From contig NC_054701.1 of the NCBI RefSeq assembly GCF_016097555.1, positions 37,588,492 through 37,652,491 on the forward strand: a stretch of 64,000 bases of DNA. The letters run 5' to 3'. Of the stretch, positions 1-12,500 are shown piece by piece (the first letter of the stretch is position 1; each line of letters begins with the position of its first letter). Origin of the DNA: Gigantopelta aegis. Taxonomy: Eukaryota > Mollusca > Gastropoda > Neomphalida > Peltospiridae. The notes under the pieces were generated by a model. The model was not told where the DNA came from. It worked only from the letters and a program-made list of their open reading frames with translations, and ran no database searches. Both the position numbers and the translations under genes were made by a program.

Positions 1-40
1 ATAAACAATCGGCAATATGGGTTACACAAATATAGATATA

Positions 41-2264
41 TTAAGTTGTTTGTAGTAATAGCATATCCCTCATTTTGTTCGCCGGTAGTAAGTATTTGCC
101 AAGGTTATTTATCTCCTTATTGTTTGTAGTTGACAATAGCTGTATTAGTTTAAAAGCACTGGGGTTCTTGGAGTAGTATTTCTTAATAAATCTATTTCTT
201 AAAGTTTCGTATCGTGGACACTGAAGAATAAAATGAAACTCATCCTCAATCTCATTAATATTACATAATGTACATACTCTTTGTGTTCTCTCGATATTTT
301 TGTACCTACCAGCTTCAATATTTAGCCTGTGTGCACAAATTCTCATTTTCGTTATTTCTTTTATATTACGTGAATCAATTGGCTTCGTCAGATATGTTTG
401 TAATTGATATTCCTTTATTAAGTGTTTATATAGTGATCCTTCTGGCGACGCTGTTATTAAACTGTAGGATTTTTGTTTAAATACATCAAATATTCTTTCT
501 TTAATTATGTAATAAAAACAGATATGGGTATGGGTCGATTTCCACATATTACTTAGCCCAAGCGTATCTAATTTCTGCTTAATATTCGTTAGCCAAATAT
601 CTCCATACTCATACATTTCCTCGTACACAGCTTTTAGAATGCAATTACTGGTACTACCAAGGTTTATCCAATACTAGTATTTAAAAATTCTCAGCTTTCT
701 TATAGTAGCTAGTGGTAATCGTCCCAATTCTCTATAAACAAAGTAATTACAAGTTCTATTATGTACACCCAATGAACGTTTACAAAATTGTATATGCACT
801 TTCTCAATGTCGTGTGCTGAGTGAAAACCCCAGACTTCCGATCCATAATTAAGAACACTATTTACATAGGTATCAAATACCGCTAACTTCGTTTCAGTAT
901 TAAAATAGTTCTTATTACAAATATTCATGATCCAGTATTGTGCTTTACGTCCTTGTTCTGCCAGTCTTTTCTGTGCCCGATTAAATTTACCATTATAACT
1001 TAGTAACAATCCAAGATAGTTAAATTCGTCTACTACCTCCAACTGGTGACCCTCATAATCCCATTTCTCGTTATCTTTAAGTTTACCCCCATTTCTAAAG
1101 ACTACCATTTTCGTTTTATTTGTATTAACGGTTAGGTCCCATTTTGTGGTGTAATATTCAAGGGTATTTAACATAGACTGTAACCCTTCTGGCGTCTCGG
1201 AAAGAAGTACCATGTCATCAGCATACATTAGTAGAAATATGTTTAACATTTGTATTTCAATATATGGACAATTGTCTGATATGAATTGCATTTCACAATC
1301 ATTTACATATATAGAAAATAATATCGGTGATAACACCTCACCTTGCAATAAGCCCTTTACACACGAAATACTCAGAAATTACGTTATTATATTTCACACA
1401 GCATTTAACGTTGTCGTATAAAGATCTTATAACTGCCAACATTTTGCCTTCTATGCCCTGTTTAATTAACTTGTACCACAAATTTTGCCTATTTATAAAA
1501 TCAAAAGCCTTTTTATAGTCTACAAAGCAGCAATAAAATCGTTTCTTATTTTTCAGTGCTCGATTTATCAAAAACTATAATATAAAAATAGCATCAACTG
1601 TGGACATATGTTTTCTGAAACCAAACTGCGCATCAGAAATAACGTTATTTTCTTCATCCAATTTTAGAAGCCTGTCATTTAAAATAGAAGTGAACAATTT
1701 TCCCAAACAGCTGACCAGGGTTATACCTCTATAGTTGTCGGGGTCGTTCTTATCACCTTTCTTAAAAACTGGGACGATACAACCTACTGCCCAGCTTTTG
1801 GGGAAATATCCCGCTTTAAAAATGCCATTGAACAATAAAAGTAAACATGGCATTAAAACACCTACACAATTAATAAAATATTCATTTAAAACATTGTCAT
1901 GACCACAAGCTTTATTCTTCTGCAACTTATATATTGCATTGGCTATTTCGTCATCCGTGATTTCACTATCCAGTAAATTGTCATTAGTGTCACTAGTACT
2001 GTTATCAAAACTGGATAAAACAATCGTCAATCTCATTATTAATATTTGGTTCATTCGAAGCAAGGTTACTAAAATGTACGAAAAACTCATCATTTGTTAA
2101 GTCAGATTTTATTCCTTGCTTACGTTTTTGAAAGTGTTTGTAGAATTTCCTAGGGTTATGTCTCCTTAAGTAATTAAGCATATTACCCTGTTGAGATTTG
2201 TATTTTCGTTTAAGTTTATATTGCAGTGTCTTGTATATTTGTTAGCACGAACAAGCTCAATTCT
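41..2264 (-). mobile_element. Broken non-LTR retrotransposon (LINE), reverse transcriptase and C-terminal part
   Basis: Read on the - strand, the region runs 5' to 3' from about 2264 to the left edge. It encodes the end of the pre-RT linker, RT fingers and palm (FKKGDKNDPDNYRGITL near 1760-1710, FVDYKKAFDF near 1520), the catalytic YADD near 1222, and a thumb and C-terminal region (GSEVWGF near 835). It ends with a Cys/His segment (CTLC..., HFILQCP near 270-215). This is the usual order of CR1/Jockey/I-group LINEs; the exact clade was not resolved. The copy is dead: two in-frame stops (near 1576 and 670) and two frame shifts (near 2000 and 1345). No endonuclease domain is present, so it is 5' truncated at about 2264, where a SINE tail begins. 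The 3' end may lie beyond the left edge. Confidence 0.9.
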
Positions 2265-2335
2265 ATTCATCCAATACCCGATGATTAATATAAATCAATG
2301 TGCTCTAGTGGTGTCGTTAAACAAAACAAACTTTA
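2265..2335 (+). repeat. SINE tail fragment
   Basis: This stretch carries the block CAATGTGCTCTAGTGGTGTC followed by GTTAAACAAAACAAACTTT. The same tail ends the full SINEs near 2880 and 55240. It abuts the truncated 5' end of the LINE, so the LINE probably inserted into, or recombined with, an older SINE. From 2336 to 2493 nothing is recognised. Confidence 0.75.
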
Positions 2336-2502
2336 AATTTTGATTCTATAGATGCTGCAGATAGGTTCGACTGTAGGTTTTACCGAATTACAAACTGTTT
2401 TTCTAATGCCTCCGCATGTGACTTTTCGAGATTCGTGGCTTCATCAGAATATATCTACGTTACATCCATCCATTACTAATCTAGCTTATTGAATTAGTTC
2501 AA

Positions 2503-2905
2503 AGCACCGGCCACGGTGGCGTCGTGGTTAGGCCATCGGTATACAGGCTGGTAGGTACTGGGTTCGGATCCCAGTCGAGGCATGGGATTTTTAATCCAGA
2601 TACCGACTCCAAACCCTGAGTGAGTGCTCCGCAAGGCTCAGTGGGTAAGTGTAAACCACTTGCACCGACCAGTGATCCATAACTGGTTCAACAAAGGCTA
2701 TGGTTTGTGCTATCCTGCCTGTGGGAAGCGCAAATAAAAGATCCCTTGCTGCCTGTCGTAAAAGAGTAGCCTATGTGGCGACAGAGGGTTTCCTCTAAAA
2801 AACCCAGTGTCAGAATGACCATATGTTTAACATCCAATAGCCGATGATAAGATAAAAAATCAATGTGCTCTAGTGGCGTCGTTAAATAAAACAAACTTTT
2901 TACTT
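2503..2905 (+). mobile_element. Full-length tRNA-headed SINE
   Basis: The head has pol III-like boxes (GGTGGCGTCGTGGTTAGG and GGGTTCGGATCCC). A unique segment follows, then the core found many times in this window (TGTGGGAAGCGC, AAAGATCCCTTGCTGC), then the tail CTCTAGTGGCGTCGTTAAAT. Direct repeats TTAGTTCAA flank it at 2494-2502 and 2906-2914, as expected for LINE-driven insertion. It shares its head with the elements at 33263 and 58934. Confidence 0.9.
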
Positions 2906-2914
2906 TTAGTTCAA

Positions 2915-3384
2915 CGCGCACTGTAGTAGTTAACCATCCGTGATGTTTATATTTTCTTCCGAACAATTCTTGAACACAAACATCAAATCCACTCGGTAAC
3001 GCGAGATAAAAACATTTGCAAGACATCCATTAACGGCGTCCATGAGTAAAAAGTAACCGTTTAGCGGTAAATAATAAACAAAAGAATGGAGTTATTTGTG
3101 TTTTGTCTACATCAATGTGTCGAAAATAAAATGTGTTAATTCGTTCACTATGTATGCACCAATTCACATCGATAATAAAATTAGTAACTGATCGATAAAT
3201 GATTTTGGATAGCTACATCTACGCTTGAACACACGTCATTATTATATGTTTATATCACCTCAAACAAACGTACGGTAGAAACTATGGAGGAAAAAAGCTT
3301 CAGAATGATCATGGTTAAGATTTCTTTGTTTAATTTATTTCAGTCACTTAGATATATAATTTTTATATGTTTAATTTAATACTT
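2915..3384. other. No feature seen
   Basis: AT-rich spacer. No long open frame, repeat or inverted structure was recognised here. Confidence 0.5.
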
Positions 3385-3570
3385 ACTTACTTACTTATGC
3401 CTATTTGCTCGCTGGGAACTTAGACCATCGAGTAAGGAACGCCACTGTTTGTGGCCATCTTCTCCATCTCTCTCCTGGTGTAACCCATCTCCTTTGTTTC
3501 TTTTTCGGTGTCTCTTTGCCAGTTATTCCGTGGCCTGCCTCTTCGTCTCTTCCCTGGGGGTTCCATGTGA
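3385..3570 (-). mobile_element. 3' end of a second, unrelated LINE
   Basis: On the - strand this encodes a basic RRGRPRNNWQRD segment near 3545-3510. In a shifted frame it then encodes a WRSLLDGL-type C-terminus followed by a stop, a pattern typical of the end of LINE ORF2 proteins. A short (TAAG)n tail follows at 3400-3385. Only the last 180 bp or so remain, with at least one frame shift. Confidence 0.6.
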
Positions 3571-3825
3571 TGACTTTTTAATTTAATGAGTGCACAATAA
3601 TTATATATTTTGGGTGTAATAAACTCTTAGCGGCTAGTGCTAAGTAAACTAACCTCTCCAGTTCTAACATTGGCATAGTCAGCATTTCGTATCGGCGGGA
3701 ACACCATTCCCCCACCCACCATTTGGCTACGCCTGGATCTGTTATTGTTAACATTGGAAAGGAAAGGAATGTCTGTTTAGCGATACAGCACATTTTAAAC
3801 TACTGCGTCTAAGATTATTTTTACA

Positions 3826-4623
3826 CTTAGGCAACACTTTTTTATTTTTTCGGATTACGGATCTGCCGACGTTAATTTTGCCAAAATGAAAAAAAAAAAA
3901 AAATCAGTTTTTAGCCAATTTTTTATTTTATTTTCCCGCCTACTTATGATTTTTACAGTGGCGGGGTCGGGAAATACGAAATAAATAAAAATACAAGACT
4001 TGAAATATAAAGCTAAATCAGTATTTACAAGCCCACCCAATTCCAACTCCGTAAGATTTTGTCGGTGCACTTTCAGCTTTGATCCGGAAGTATTTTATTT
4101 GGTGCGGTGCAACCTGGAGTGGAGTCCTGTGGTATATAGTAAAAAATGGAATTCAATCCCATCGTGTCAAACGGAGTGCCGAAGAATCGTTCTCTCCTTT
4201 TGACATTTCATGATAATGAATTAATATAGTGTTTTTAAACACAAACGTTATTTAAATTTTATCTTGATGATATTTTTCCCATTAAAAGTAGTGCCGACAC
4301 AAGTATGCTTTGAAATGGTGAATTTTATTAAATACTTTAATTTATACCCAACTCCGACTTTGCTGAAATTTCATTTCATCTGTCGACAAGTTCGGAATTT
4401 AGACCAAACGCATTCAGTATGGCCAATATACGTCACAAAACAACGTGTTGATGTCATTGTTTTGACTGAAATCGGTTGTCTTACAAAAAATATCCGTAAA
4501 CAAAAAACAAAAAAATAACAACAGGAATTGGGTGAATTTTATTGTTATTTTTATTCCATCCTCCGACATTGCCTCCTTCAAAAAAAAATCCGTAATCCTA
4601 AAAAAGAAGAAGTGTGGCCTTAG
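3826..4623. mobile_element. Non-autonomous TIR element, about 0.8 kb
   Basis: The left end (about 3826-3862: CTTAGGCAACACTT then TTTCGGATTACGGAT) matches the reverse complement of the right end (4590-4623: CTAAGGCCACACTT then TAGGATTACGGAT). These form imperfect terminal inverted repeats of about 35 bp. No transposase gene lies inside, so it is probably a MITE-like element. The target duplication was not resolved. Confidence 0.6.
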
Positions 4624-4625
4624 TA

Positions 4626-4658
<33 letters not shown>

Positions 4659-4692
4659 ATAATAATAATAATAATAATTATTATTATTATAT
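4624..4692. repeat. Self-complementary ATT/AAT microsatellite
   Basis: A run of ATT units switches to AAT units and back to ATT, so the halves can pair into a hairpin. It lies immediately right of the TIR element ending at 4623. Confidence 0.85.
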
Positions 4693-4814
4693 AGATGTAT
4701 CGAAAGAAAAGTAGTGTTGATTTAACAATATCTCAGCACATTTAAAACTATTAAAGCCACATAAGTTGTTCGTACCGAGAAGCAGGCAAGCGTTTCGTTT
4801 CGAATATACTTAGT

Positions 4815-5145
4815 TTTGTGATTATATCCAATTAACGTTCAAGCACGCCGTCATGAGCACACACCTCAGCTATTTTGACAATCTGTCCAGGACAGTGGGT
4901 TAGTAATTTGTTGTTAGTGCTGAGAGATAAGTCAACTGTACTGGCCTTACACCTATTCATTGAATCGTTAAACCGGGTTGGAACTGGTACTGGGATGCGG
5001 ACCCAGTACCTACCAGACTTAAACACAATAGTTTATATGCACTATTCCACACTATACAATTCGATATATCAGTCTTATGATACAAGCTGGGGTAGTCCGT
5101 AATATGCAAGCGCTTGACCAATGAGCTACTCTGACCATGACCTAA
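4815..5145 (-). mobile_element. SINE, second body type
   Basis: On the - strand this has a tRNA-like start (GTAGCTCATTGGTCAAGCGC near 5135-5110), a box-B-like GGGTCCGCATCCC near 5000, and a body ending in a segment homologous to the SINE at 58934-59186 (shared blocks CAGCTATTT/CAGCTATCT and GTTCAAGCACGC). It is more diverged than that copy. Confidence 0.65.
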
Positions 5146-5169
5146 ATTATGCTTACTGTACGTTTCTCG

Positions 5170-5516
5170 ATATTAATTAAAGGAGAGGACAATTAAGGCA
5201 TTTGGCCTGGTATGCATATTCAACGATATATAATGCACATTATTGCTACATATAATCGTATAGTTAATTAATATAACGGTTAAATGTGACGGCTATTATA
5301 TATAACGGGCGCAGCCATTTTGTATCTTCTCAGTGAATACGCCCTCTGGCGAGCTGGTGGTTACGTAATACTTAACGCGTAACGCCAGGAATGAGCCTTA
5401 GAACTAGAGAAACCCAATCTACCTGGTTTTTGCGGGATGATAAATAGTCATGCATTGCAATGTTCTGTAATAATACACATCTCAGTAAGCCAGCAATAAG
5501 TATATCAATATATATA
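5170..5516. repeat. Left part of an older dispersed repeat
   Basis: Blocks such as GCAGCCATTTTG, TGCAATGTTCTGTAATAATA and CTCAGTAAGCCAG recur in the same order at 58620-58820. The right part resumes at 7118, so the Tc1-like element split it. No coding sense was recognised. Confidence 0.65.
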
Positions 5517-7117
5517 CTACTCAAAAGAATTTAAGGGTCAAAAATTTATAACCAAATAAGTTTCAGAGTGTATTAGATTGATGATGTAAACTACACCAAA
5601 ATGTTTATTTATAGTTCCATATTTACAAAAAAACACAAATAAACGTCACTGTATACAAGAAAGTCACATGACATGCTGTCAAAGTTGAAGGTTGTCAAAC
5701 ATGGATTTTACACATTAGAACATTCGTTTAATAGTGTGTAAATCCACCCCTGGCGCGAATACACTCTACACATCGTTGCCTCATGCTGGTGATCAGACGT
5801 CTGAAGAACTCTTGGGGAATGGCCTGCCACTCTGCCATAAGAAGTTGACCCAGATCATGAAGGTTGGCCGGAGGGGCATGGTTATCCCGAACTCTCCTGC
5901 CTAATTCGTCCCAGGCGTGCTCTATTGGGGCCAAGTCAGGCGAATATGCTGGCCAATCCATCCTGGCGATACCTTGTTGTCTGAGAAAGTCCGTTACCAC
6001 CCTGGCGCGGTGGGGTCTGGCATTGTCATCCTGCAGAACTGCCCCGCCGCCAATCTGCTGAAGGCCTGGGAGAACCAACGGCCGGATAATCTCATTCAGA
6101 TAGCGGATTCCATTCAGATTGCCATCCACCACATAGAGGGGGGTCCTGTGGTGGATAGAGATGCCGCCCCACACCATGACGCTGCCACCACCGAACCGGT
6201 GACGTTGTCTAACGTTAACGTCAGCGAAGCGCTCCCCAGGACGTCTGTAGACACGAACCCGACCGTCGTTGAACTGGAGACTAAACCTGGACTCATCAGT
6301 GAACATCACTCGACCCCACTGAACACGTTGCCACCGCAGATGAAGTGTGCACCAGTGACGTCTGGCCGTTCTGTGACGTGGTAGGAGTGGTGGTCGAACA
6401 GCCTGGCGACGGCAGCGTAGATTATTGGCTCTCAGACGATTGCGTATGGTTTGATCAGACACTCGAGTTCCAGTCGCAGTCCGCAGATTGTCACGTAATC
6501 GGCGTGCAGTGGTTGTGCGTTGACGTAGAGCCATATTGGTGATGTAGCGGTCCTCTCTATTTGTAGTGCTTCGGGGTCTTCCCGAACGTGGACGATTTCG
6601 AACAGAATTCGTTGCTTGGTACCGTTGCCACAGTCGGCCAACGACACTCTGACTGACACCAAGTCTCAGAGCAACATTTCTTTGCGTATTGCCATCCTGA
6701 AGCCAAGCAATAGCCCTTCCTCGATCTTCGATAGTCAGTTGACGTCGTACCATTGTCGAATTTGGAGTGTGCACCGTACACGAACGCAAGCTCCAATTAT
6801 ACGGAAATTCAGCATTGGGAACATGGAATACACATGCAAAGCTTGCAAATGAAGCGCTTTGTGAAAAAGCAAGTTATGGGCACTTAGCAGACCTTTCGCT
6901 TTCGCCCTAAGTTACGTGCAAATGTAAGCATGTTTTCGCCATTAGAACTAGTCGACAGTGTCAATGACATTGGATTTTAATTCATTTATGGGTTGCTTAG
7001 ACCCACTTTCGTCAAAATGGAACAATACCATGCGTGACATTATGGTCTAGCTAATATAATTGACATTCAGAAAATAATGTCGAAAATATCGTCTGACCCT
7101 TAAATTCTTTTGAGTAG
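5517..7117 (-). mobile_element. Tc1/mariner-superfamily transposon, apparently intact
   Basis: The two ends are perfect 24-bp inverted repeats beginning CTACTCAAAAGAA (5517-5540 and 7094-7117), each flanked by TA, the target duplication of this superfamily. The 1601-bp element holds one uninterrupted transposase gene on the - strand. It sits inside an older repeat whose other copy (58.6-59.7 kb) lacks it, so insertion came later. Perfect ends plus an open gene suggest a young copy; activity is inference. Confidence 0.95.
5728..6753 (-). CDS. Tc1-like transposase, complete (341 aa)
   Basis: A cut-and-paste DNA transposase. The N-terminal half has two helix-turn-helix units (LTIEDRGRAIAWLQDG..., VSQSVVGRLWQRY) linked by a GRPRS hook-like motif (RSGRPRSTT), which bind the inverted repeats. 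The catalytic domain shows all three acidic residues in context: MFTDESRF, then LQDDNARPH, then SPDLAPIEHAWD, with 34-residue DD34E-type spacing typical of Tc1. The GGGSVMVWGG block is also present. I chose the methionine at 6753 (MVRRQLTIEDRG) because homology starts there; the frame stays open to 6789, giving 353 aa with an extra 12 residues. There are no stops or frame shifts. GC content is clearly higher than the surrounding DNA, which fits recent arrival. Confidence 0.95.
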   Translation of the reverse strand: MVRRQLTIEDRGRAIAWLQDGNTQRNVALRLGVSQSVVGRLWQRYQATNSVRNRPRSGRPRSTTNREDRYITNMALRQRTTTARRLRDNLRTATGTRVSDQTIRNRLRANNLRCRRQAVRPPLLPRHRTARRHWCTLHLRWQRVQWGRVMFTDESRFSLQFNDGRVRVYRRPGERFADVNVRQRHRFGGGSVMVWGGISIHHRTPLYVVDGNLNGIRYLNEIIRPLVLPGLQQIGGGAVLQDDNARPHRARVVTDFLRQQGIARMDWPAYSPDLAPIEHAWDELGRRVRDNHAPPANLHDLGQLLMAEWQAIPQEFFRRLITSMRQRCVECIRARGGFTHY

Positions 7118-7500
7118 TATATACATATATTATTTTTCAATACAAAATAAAATAGCATTGTCAAAGTGGCTACACAACAAGTCGAAACAATTAACACTGT
7201 TTTGTCCATGCATTAACATACGTACTGAAATAATACACGGAGTGTTTTCTTAGTTAATTGGTCTATGCCGTTAGTCGCTTCTACCTGTGATTCCTAATTG
7301 GCAGGTGTGTATTTGATTGGTAACCAGACGAGCCAATTAATTGACGCTGGCTAGACACAAAAATACATACCGGTATTGTGGAATATTACCTGTCGCCCCT
7401 AAAATTGTAATGGACATGGTTTATTACTGTAAATAGTTCTGTAAAACTATTGATTAAGTAGACTGTTCCATCTAAAACCACAGAACTGACCAATTACGTA
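7118..7500. repeat. Right part of the older repeat split by the Tc1-like element
   Basis: Blocks TTAGTTAATTGGTCTAT, ACCTGTGAT, GCAGGTGTGT, CCCCTAAAAT and GTAATGGACA recur in the same order at 59246-59645. From 7501 to 8354 I see nothing further. Confidence 0.65.
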
Positions 7501-8353
7501 GTCCCAAAGAAAAGAAAATTATCACTTGGGTATCGTGGGTTGTCGTTTTTGCTCCAACGTAGCATATCAATAGGCCTAATAGTGTATATTTTTCCTTTGG
7601 ATTATTTAACAGAGAAAAATACTATAACCCTATTTTGTTCCGTTAATGCAACTTGAAATATATTTAGTTAAATAGTTTATTATATTATTACGTCATTTAT
7701 GTTGTTTTACAAGTCAGGTTGATCAAAGAGAACCGCCTTGTCGAAAATTACTGCTTTTGTTTACACTGTACATACAGGAGATGGTCAGGAGCTGACGTCA
7801 CTTCGCCCCAAGCTATCCCACCGGACGTCACAAAAACAAAACAAAATGGCTGCCCCCAGTTAGCAGGAATAATCATGTTTTTTTATTAACTCTAAAATTA
7901 CGCGTTTTTCATTTGCTAAAGTGTCAGTATGTGTTGGTGGTCCGGGTATGCATCTTTCCAACACATAAGGCTCTTGTTTGAGTTGATCCTACCTTTAATG
8001 CTATTAATAATAATAGCCAATATGGTGGCATCTGGACTTTTTGTCTTATTATCTAGACTAACTGTCACTATATATGCTACAAGGTCAATTAATACGAATA
8101 AATAAGAGCCACTGATTAAACTGTTTGTTGTAAAAATTACAGATTTGCTAAAGTACTAGTACGTTGCTAAAGTTAAAAGAAAAATCCAGGGGAAAATGAG
8201 CTGACCTGAACACTTTTAACGTATTTCCATCATTCATGTAAAAATGCGTGGCTATTCGTTTGCAACCCTATTATAGCTGTTTGGCAGTAATGCTGTTCTG
8301 AATATATGTTGTAATCCATATTCGGGCACTTTTGATTAAATTGGGCAAAAATC

Positions 8354-8602
<249 letters not shown>

Positions 8603-8719
8603 CAAAAATGGTCCTGAGCCCGTACGTCTATATTTAAAAGTCATTGCACCAGTGACCTTCCTGAAATTTTCACTTATATAAAGATATCCGTATATTATTA
8701 TTAGGATTAATTAAATGTT

Positions 8720-8766
8720 CTGATTTTGGGTCAGAAGCATATGAATTATGATTGTGGTACAGAATC
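8720..8766 (+). repeat. Short dispersed repeat, copy 1
   Basis: About 46 bp (CTGATTTTGGGTCAGAAGC then ATATGAATTATGATTGTGG) recurs with one or two changes at 11761-11808 in the first MRPL46 intron. It may be the end of an otherwise unrecognised element. Confidence 0.6.
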
Positions 8767-9522
8767 CCCCCAAAAAACCAAATAAATAAATAAAAATAAA
8801 AATATAAACAAATCCTAGGACACCGGCGGTAGAAAACATTTTGAGGTTGCATAGTACCAAAGAAGAGAGTACCGTGTCAAAGTTCGATGTGCACCGTTCA
8901 AATATTTACGGAGTAAAAGCAGCTGTGGGTGTGATTGGTAGTAATATGTGGCATTGATTATTTGTGCAAATACTATTATCCATTGACAACAAATAAATAC
9001 ACTTTTATTTGTTATACAGTTGTTATGCAGTATATACTAGAGATTGAAACTAATGCGGGGTAGGAACTGCAATGTTCAGCAAAAATGACGGTTGCTATTA
9101 AAAACATAAATTAAATCTTTTAAATGATACGTGACCCCCTATTTTCTTGCAGCTAGATTAGATGTGAGGTGCCACACTTTCTATTGCTGTACTTCCTGGG
9201 TGTGTTGAAACGCTGCTTATATCAGTTTTATTAGTAAACGTTAACATTATCGGCAATAGGAATTGATTTGGTCTAATGGAACCTATGATCCACGGGCTAT
9301 AAACTGTTTCTTTTTTCCATTTTATCCATTCAGCATAACACATTTAACCTTCTGTCTTTATAATACAATTAAGAGATATTTAGTTATATTGCATAAAATT
9401 AAATCCCGTACTTAGACTATTTACCTAAAACTAAAAGCTACAAATAAATCTATACATAAATAACAATGGTGTGTGACCAAAAAAAGAACGCTTTTAGGAA
9501 CGATAACTCTGTTTCAAACAAA

Positions 9523-9574
9523 ATGGCATTTTGTGTGGCTCAAAGTTTAGTTAAAACATTTTGCAAACAAAAAG
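9523..9574 (+). CDS. MRPL46: MRPL46 coding exon 1 (inferred)
   Basis: 52 nt from an ATG in the context ACAAAATGG to a GTGGGT donor at 9575. It ends in phase 1, exactly what exon 2 at 11952 needs. It encodes 17 residues with three lysines and no acidic residue, like a mitochondrial targeting leader. Confidence 0.75.
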
Positions 9575-12500
9575 GTGGGTTTTTTTAATTTGTGTTGTCT
9601 GTCATGTAAAATCATCACCTGTTATGTGATTAATCACACTACATGAGGCATCCCCAGTTATGTAATTTATGTCAAAATGTCTGGTATTAAGTGCATTTAA
9701 AGGTGCATTATCAGTGTGTTGCAAGTGAAGTGCCGTATTTTGCTTTTTCACATTTCTTAACTATAGATTAACCAATATTCTTTGCATAATTATTTGAAGC
9801 ATATCTAAATTTAAATGTGCTATCACTGAGCATCAATGGTCGCATCCTTAAGAAGTTGGGGGCAAAATAGAATTTAACAGAAACATTGCTCAAAACAATG
9901 TAGGTATGTGAGAATCGGCCCCAGGCATCCATATGCTTAGGTCAAATACCTGGTTTCTGGGTTGATCGCAGTGCAGCGGGCAGTGGAAATGCTGTACTTT
10001 CAAGTGCATTTTCTGGGTCGTGGGCGCAAGGTAGAAAATCTACACTTATACTGATGATGTAGTTTACATTTTCAGCAGTTGCCTCGTCTTCGATTTATTT
10101 CCATAAGATTCCTAGAAGTTTCACAAATCGTCTGTTAAAAGTTCGGTATACATAACCAATAAAAAATGCCTCCGATTTACCGAAAAGCGAGTAAAGACTC
10201 TTTTCAAACTTATATAGACCTGTAGTATGTGTTCTTTTCTACCTTTATGTGGATTTTCAAGACAATCCTACATACAGCCACTGATTTATACCAGCAGCAG
10301 GATCGGGTGTCCAAGCCGTTGATGGACAGTTTTGTCAACAAACCTTTGATAATCAACCTCAAAATAATGATGGTTAATCTCATTGGAATTCTTCAAATTG
10401 TAATCAGAATAGTTTATTAACAAGCAAAGATGACTTTGATATGCATTTCATTGAAATTTGGGATTTAATAATGCCGATGGTTAATGATTTTGTCTGGCAT
10501 GTTTTGTTCTAAAAGTGTGCATGCGACCCGAAATTAGGTCACATGACCCAAATGCTGTCACTTGATTGGTCTAGACTACTGTTTACATTGAAATTAGCCA
10601 TGTGCTCAGTGTTTATTTTCTACATATGGTTTATTTTCATCAGTTTTGATGTTCGTTTTAATATTTTTGTGGTAAGTCTCTAAAGTTTCGCCATTATTTC
10701 AATTTGGGAAAGATTGCTGGATCCTGTACTCACTTGATGCACATTTTATTGGAATTATTTCCTTAATGTTTTTTTTTGCATGCATTGCTATGCTCAGTAA
10801 TTCAGTAATGTTATTGTTCAAGTGAGAATAGACCCATCTGATAGAACTTTTTGATAGCTGTCTGCTGGTGTAGGTTTTGTTGAAATATTCCAAATATTAA
10901 GGAAGTTATGGGCATTTTTCAGAATGGGACTACCTCTATTTACAGGGTAATTAGGTAGGTAATTAATTAATTATTAGTGAATTAAAATGACTGATATTGT
11001 GATAAGATGATTTTAAGAGGCAATAACCATCTCTTAGTGGTGGGAGTCTTTCTTACCAATGATACAGATGAAGGGTTGTATGGCATTTTGAAGCACATTT
11101 TTAAAGAAAATGGTCACAGTGTTTCTTTGTTTTACGTGTAAATCCATTGACGAAAACCACCCTAAATTAGGCGACTTCAAAATACCATAGCACCCTCAAT
11201 ATTTATCCTATCATCACAATTCAAAGATCATTTTAAATGTCTTTTCTAGCTCTTTCCAATGATACCAATTGCACTGCAATCAACTGAATATGAATTTTTC
11301 CACCGCAAACACTTATGGGTGGAAAACATATGTTGTATAATGCAATACTGATGTCATATGCTTAATTTATTATTCCTCCTTTATAGAAAAGAAAAAGAAA
11401 AAAAGTCAAAATTAAAAATGTTCTGCCTTTATTGAAATTATTTTTAAACTTGGATCCATAAATTTTTATGGGCATGCTGTTTGAATTATATTTATATTTG
11501 AAAGCAAAAATCAGTAAGTTTGGCCACATGTGGGTAATTTTCGACATGATGAAACTGATACACAGTCTGTCCATCCCATCCTACTTTCAATAACGTTTTT
11601 TTTTTAATCCCAACTATCTAGAGACATCTGAAGACAAATTTTAAAAAAATGTTTTCATTTTACCTCTAGAAATACATCACAGTGACTATAATTTGACATA
11701 ACAATGCAGATTAGTTGGGTAAGGCTGCAAATTTAGAATGATTCTGTGCTTTCGTGAATCCCTGATTTTGGGTCAGAAACATATGAATTATGATTGTGGT
11801 ACAGAATTCCAAAATATCTATATTAAAAAGTTATACGACTATGGCATAATCCCAAAAACAAATCCCCAAATTCAATGCCTGTGGATGCTACTGTCGCTTT
11901 GAAAAGTTCCGTGTCCATGCATGTACATGTATGTACCTTTTTTCTTTTCAGCTCTTTGTTTATTTGTGCGACAGTTGTGCAATGCTCAGACATCAGCTGG
12001 AAGGCAATGGCAGTTGGCCAGTGCTGTTTGTTTGGAGCGACATCCGGTTATCACGAGTGAGAAAACCGAGCTGGAGCAGAAAATGAGTAAACTCATGGAG
12101 CGGATGGAACTGGAGTACAGTTTACTGTCTGACCATGAACTCAGACACAAGGAGGATTTGTAAGAAATGGAATCTTCCACTATATTATTATTAAATATAG
12201 ATCCTCCCAGATAAAGGGGGTGGCAGGAAATAACCTCATGGTAAGCTCTTGCCTAATGTATTGGGCTGCTGTATTTTTTGGTTCAGCCAGTGCTCTACAA
12301 CTGGTGTAACAAAGTCCATGGTATATACAATGTACTATCCTGTCTGTAGGATAATGCATATAAAAAAATCCCTGGCTGTGAGATGAGTAGTCCATGGAGT
12401 GGCAACAGTGGGTTTCTTCTCATATAACTGCAAAACAGAATGTGTTGACTGCTTGGACAAATCAAAACATTTTTGTTTTTTGTTTTTATTCCAGACAAAT

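Noticed and set aside
5864-6852. Open frames of up to 155 codons overlapping the Tc1-like gene on both strands
   Set aside because: They are shadows of the transposase, which explains the region by itself.
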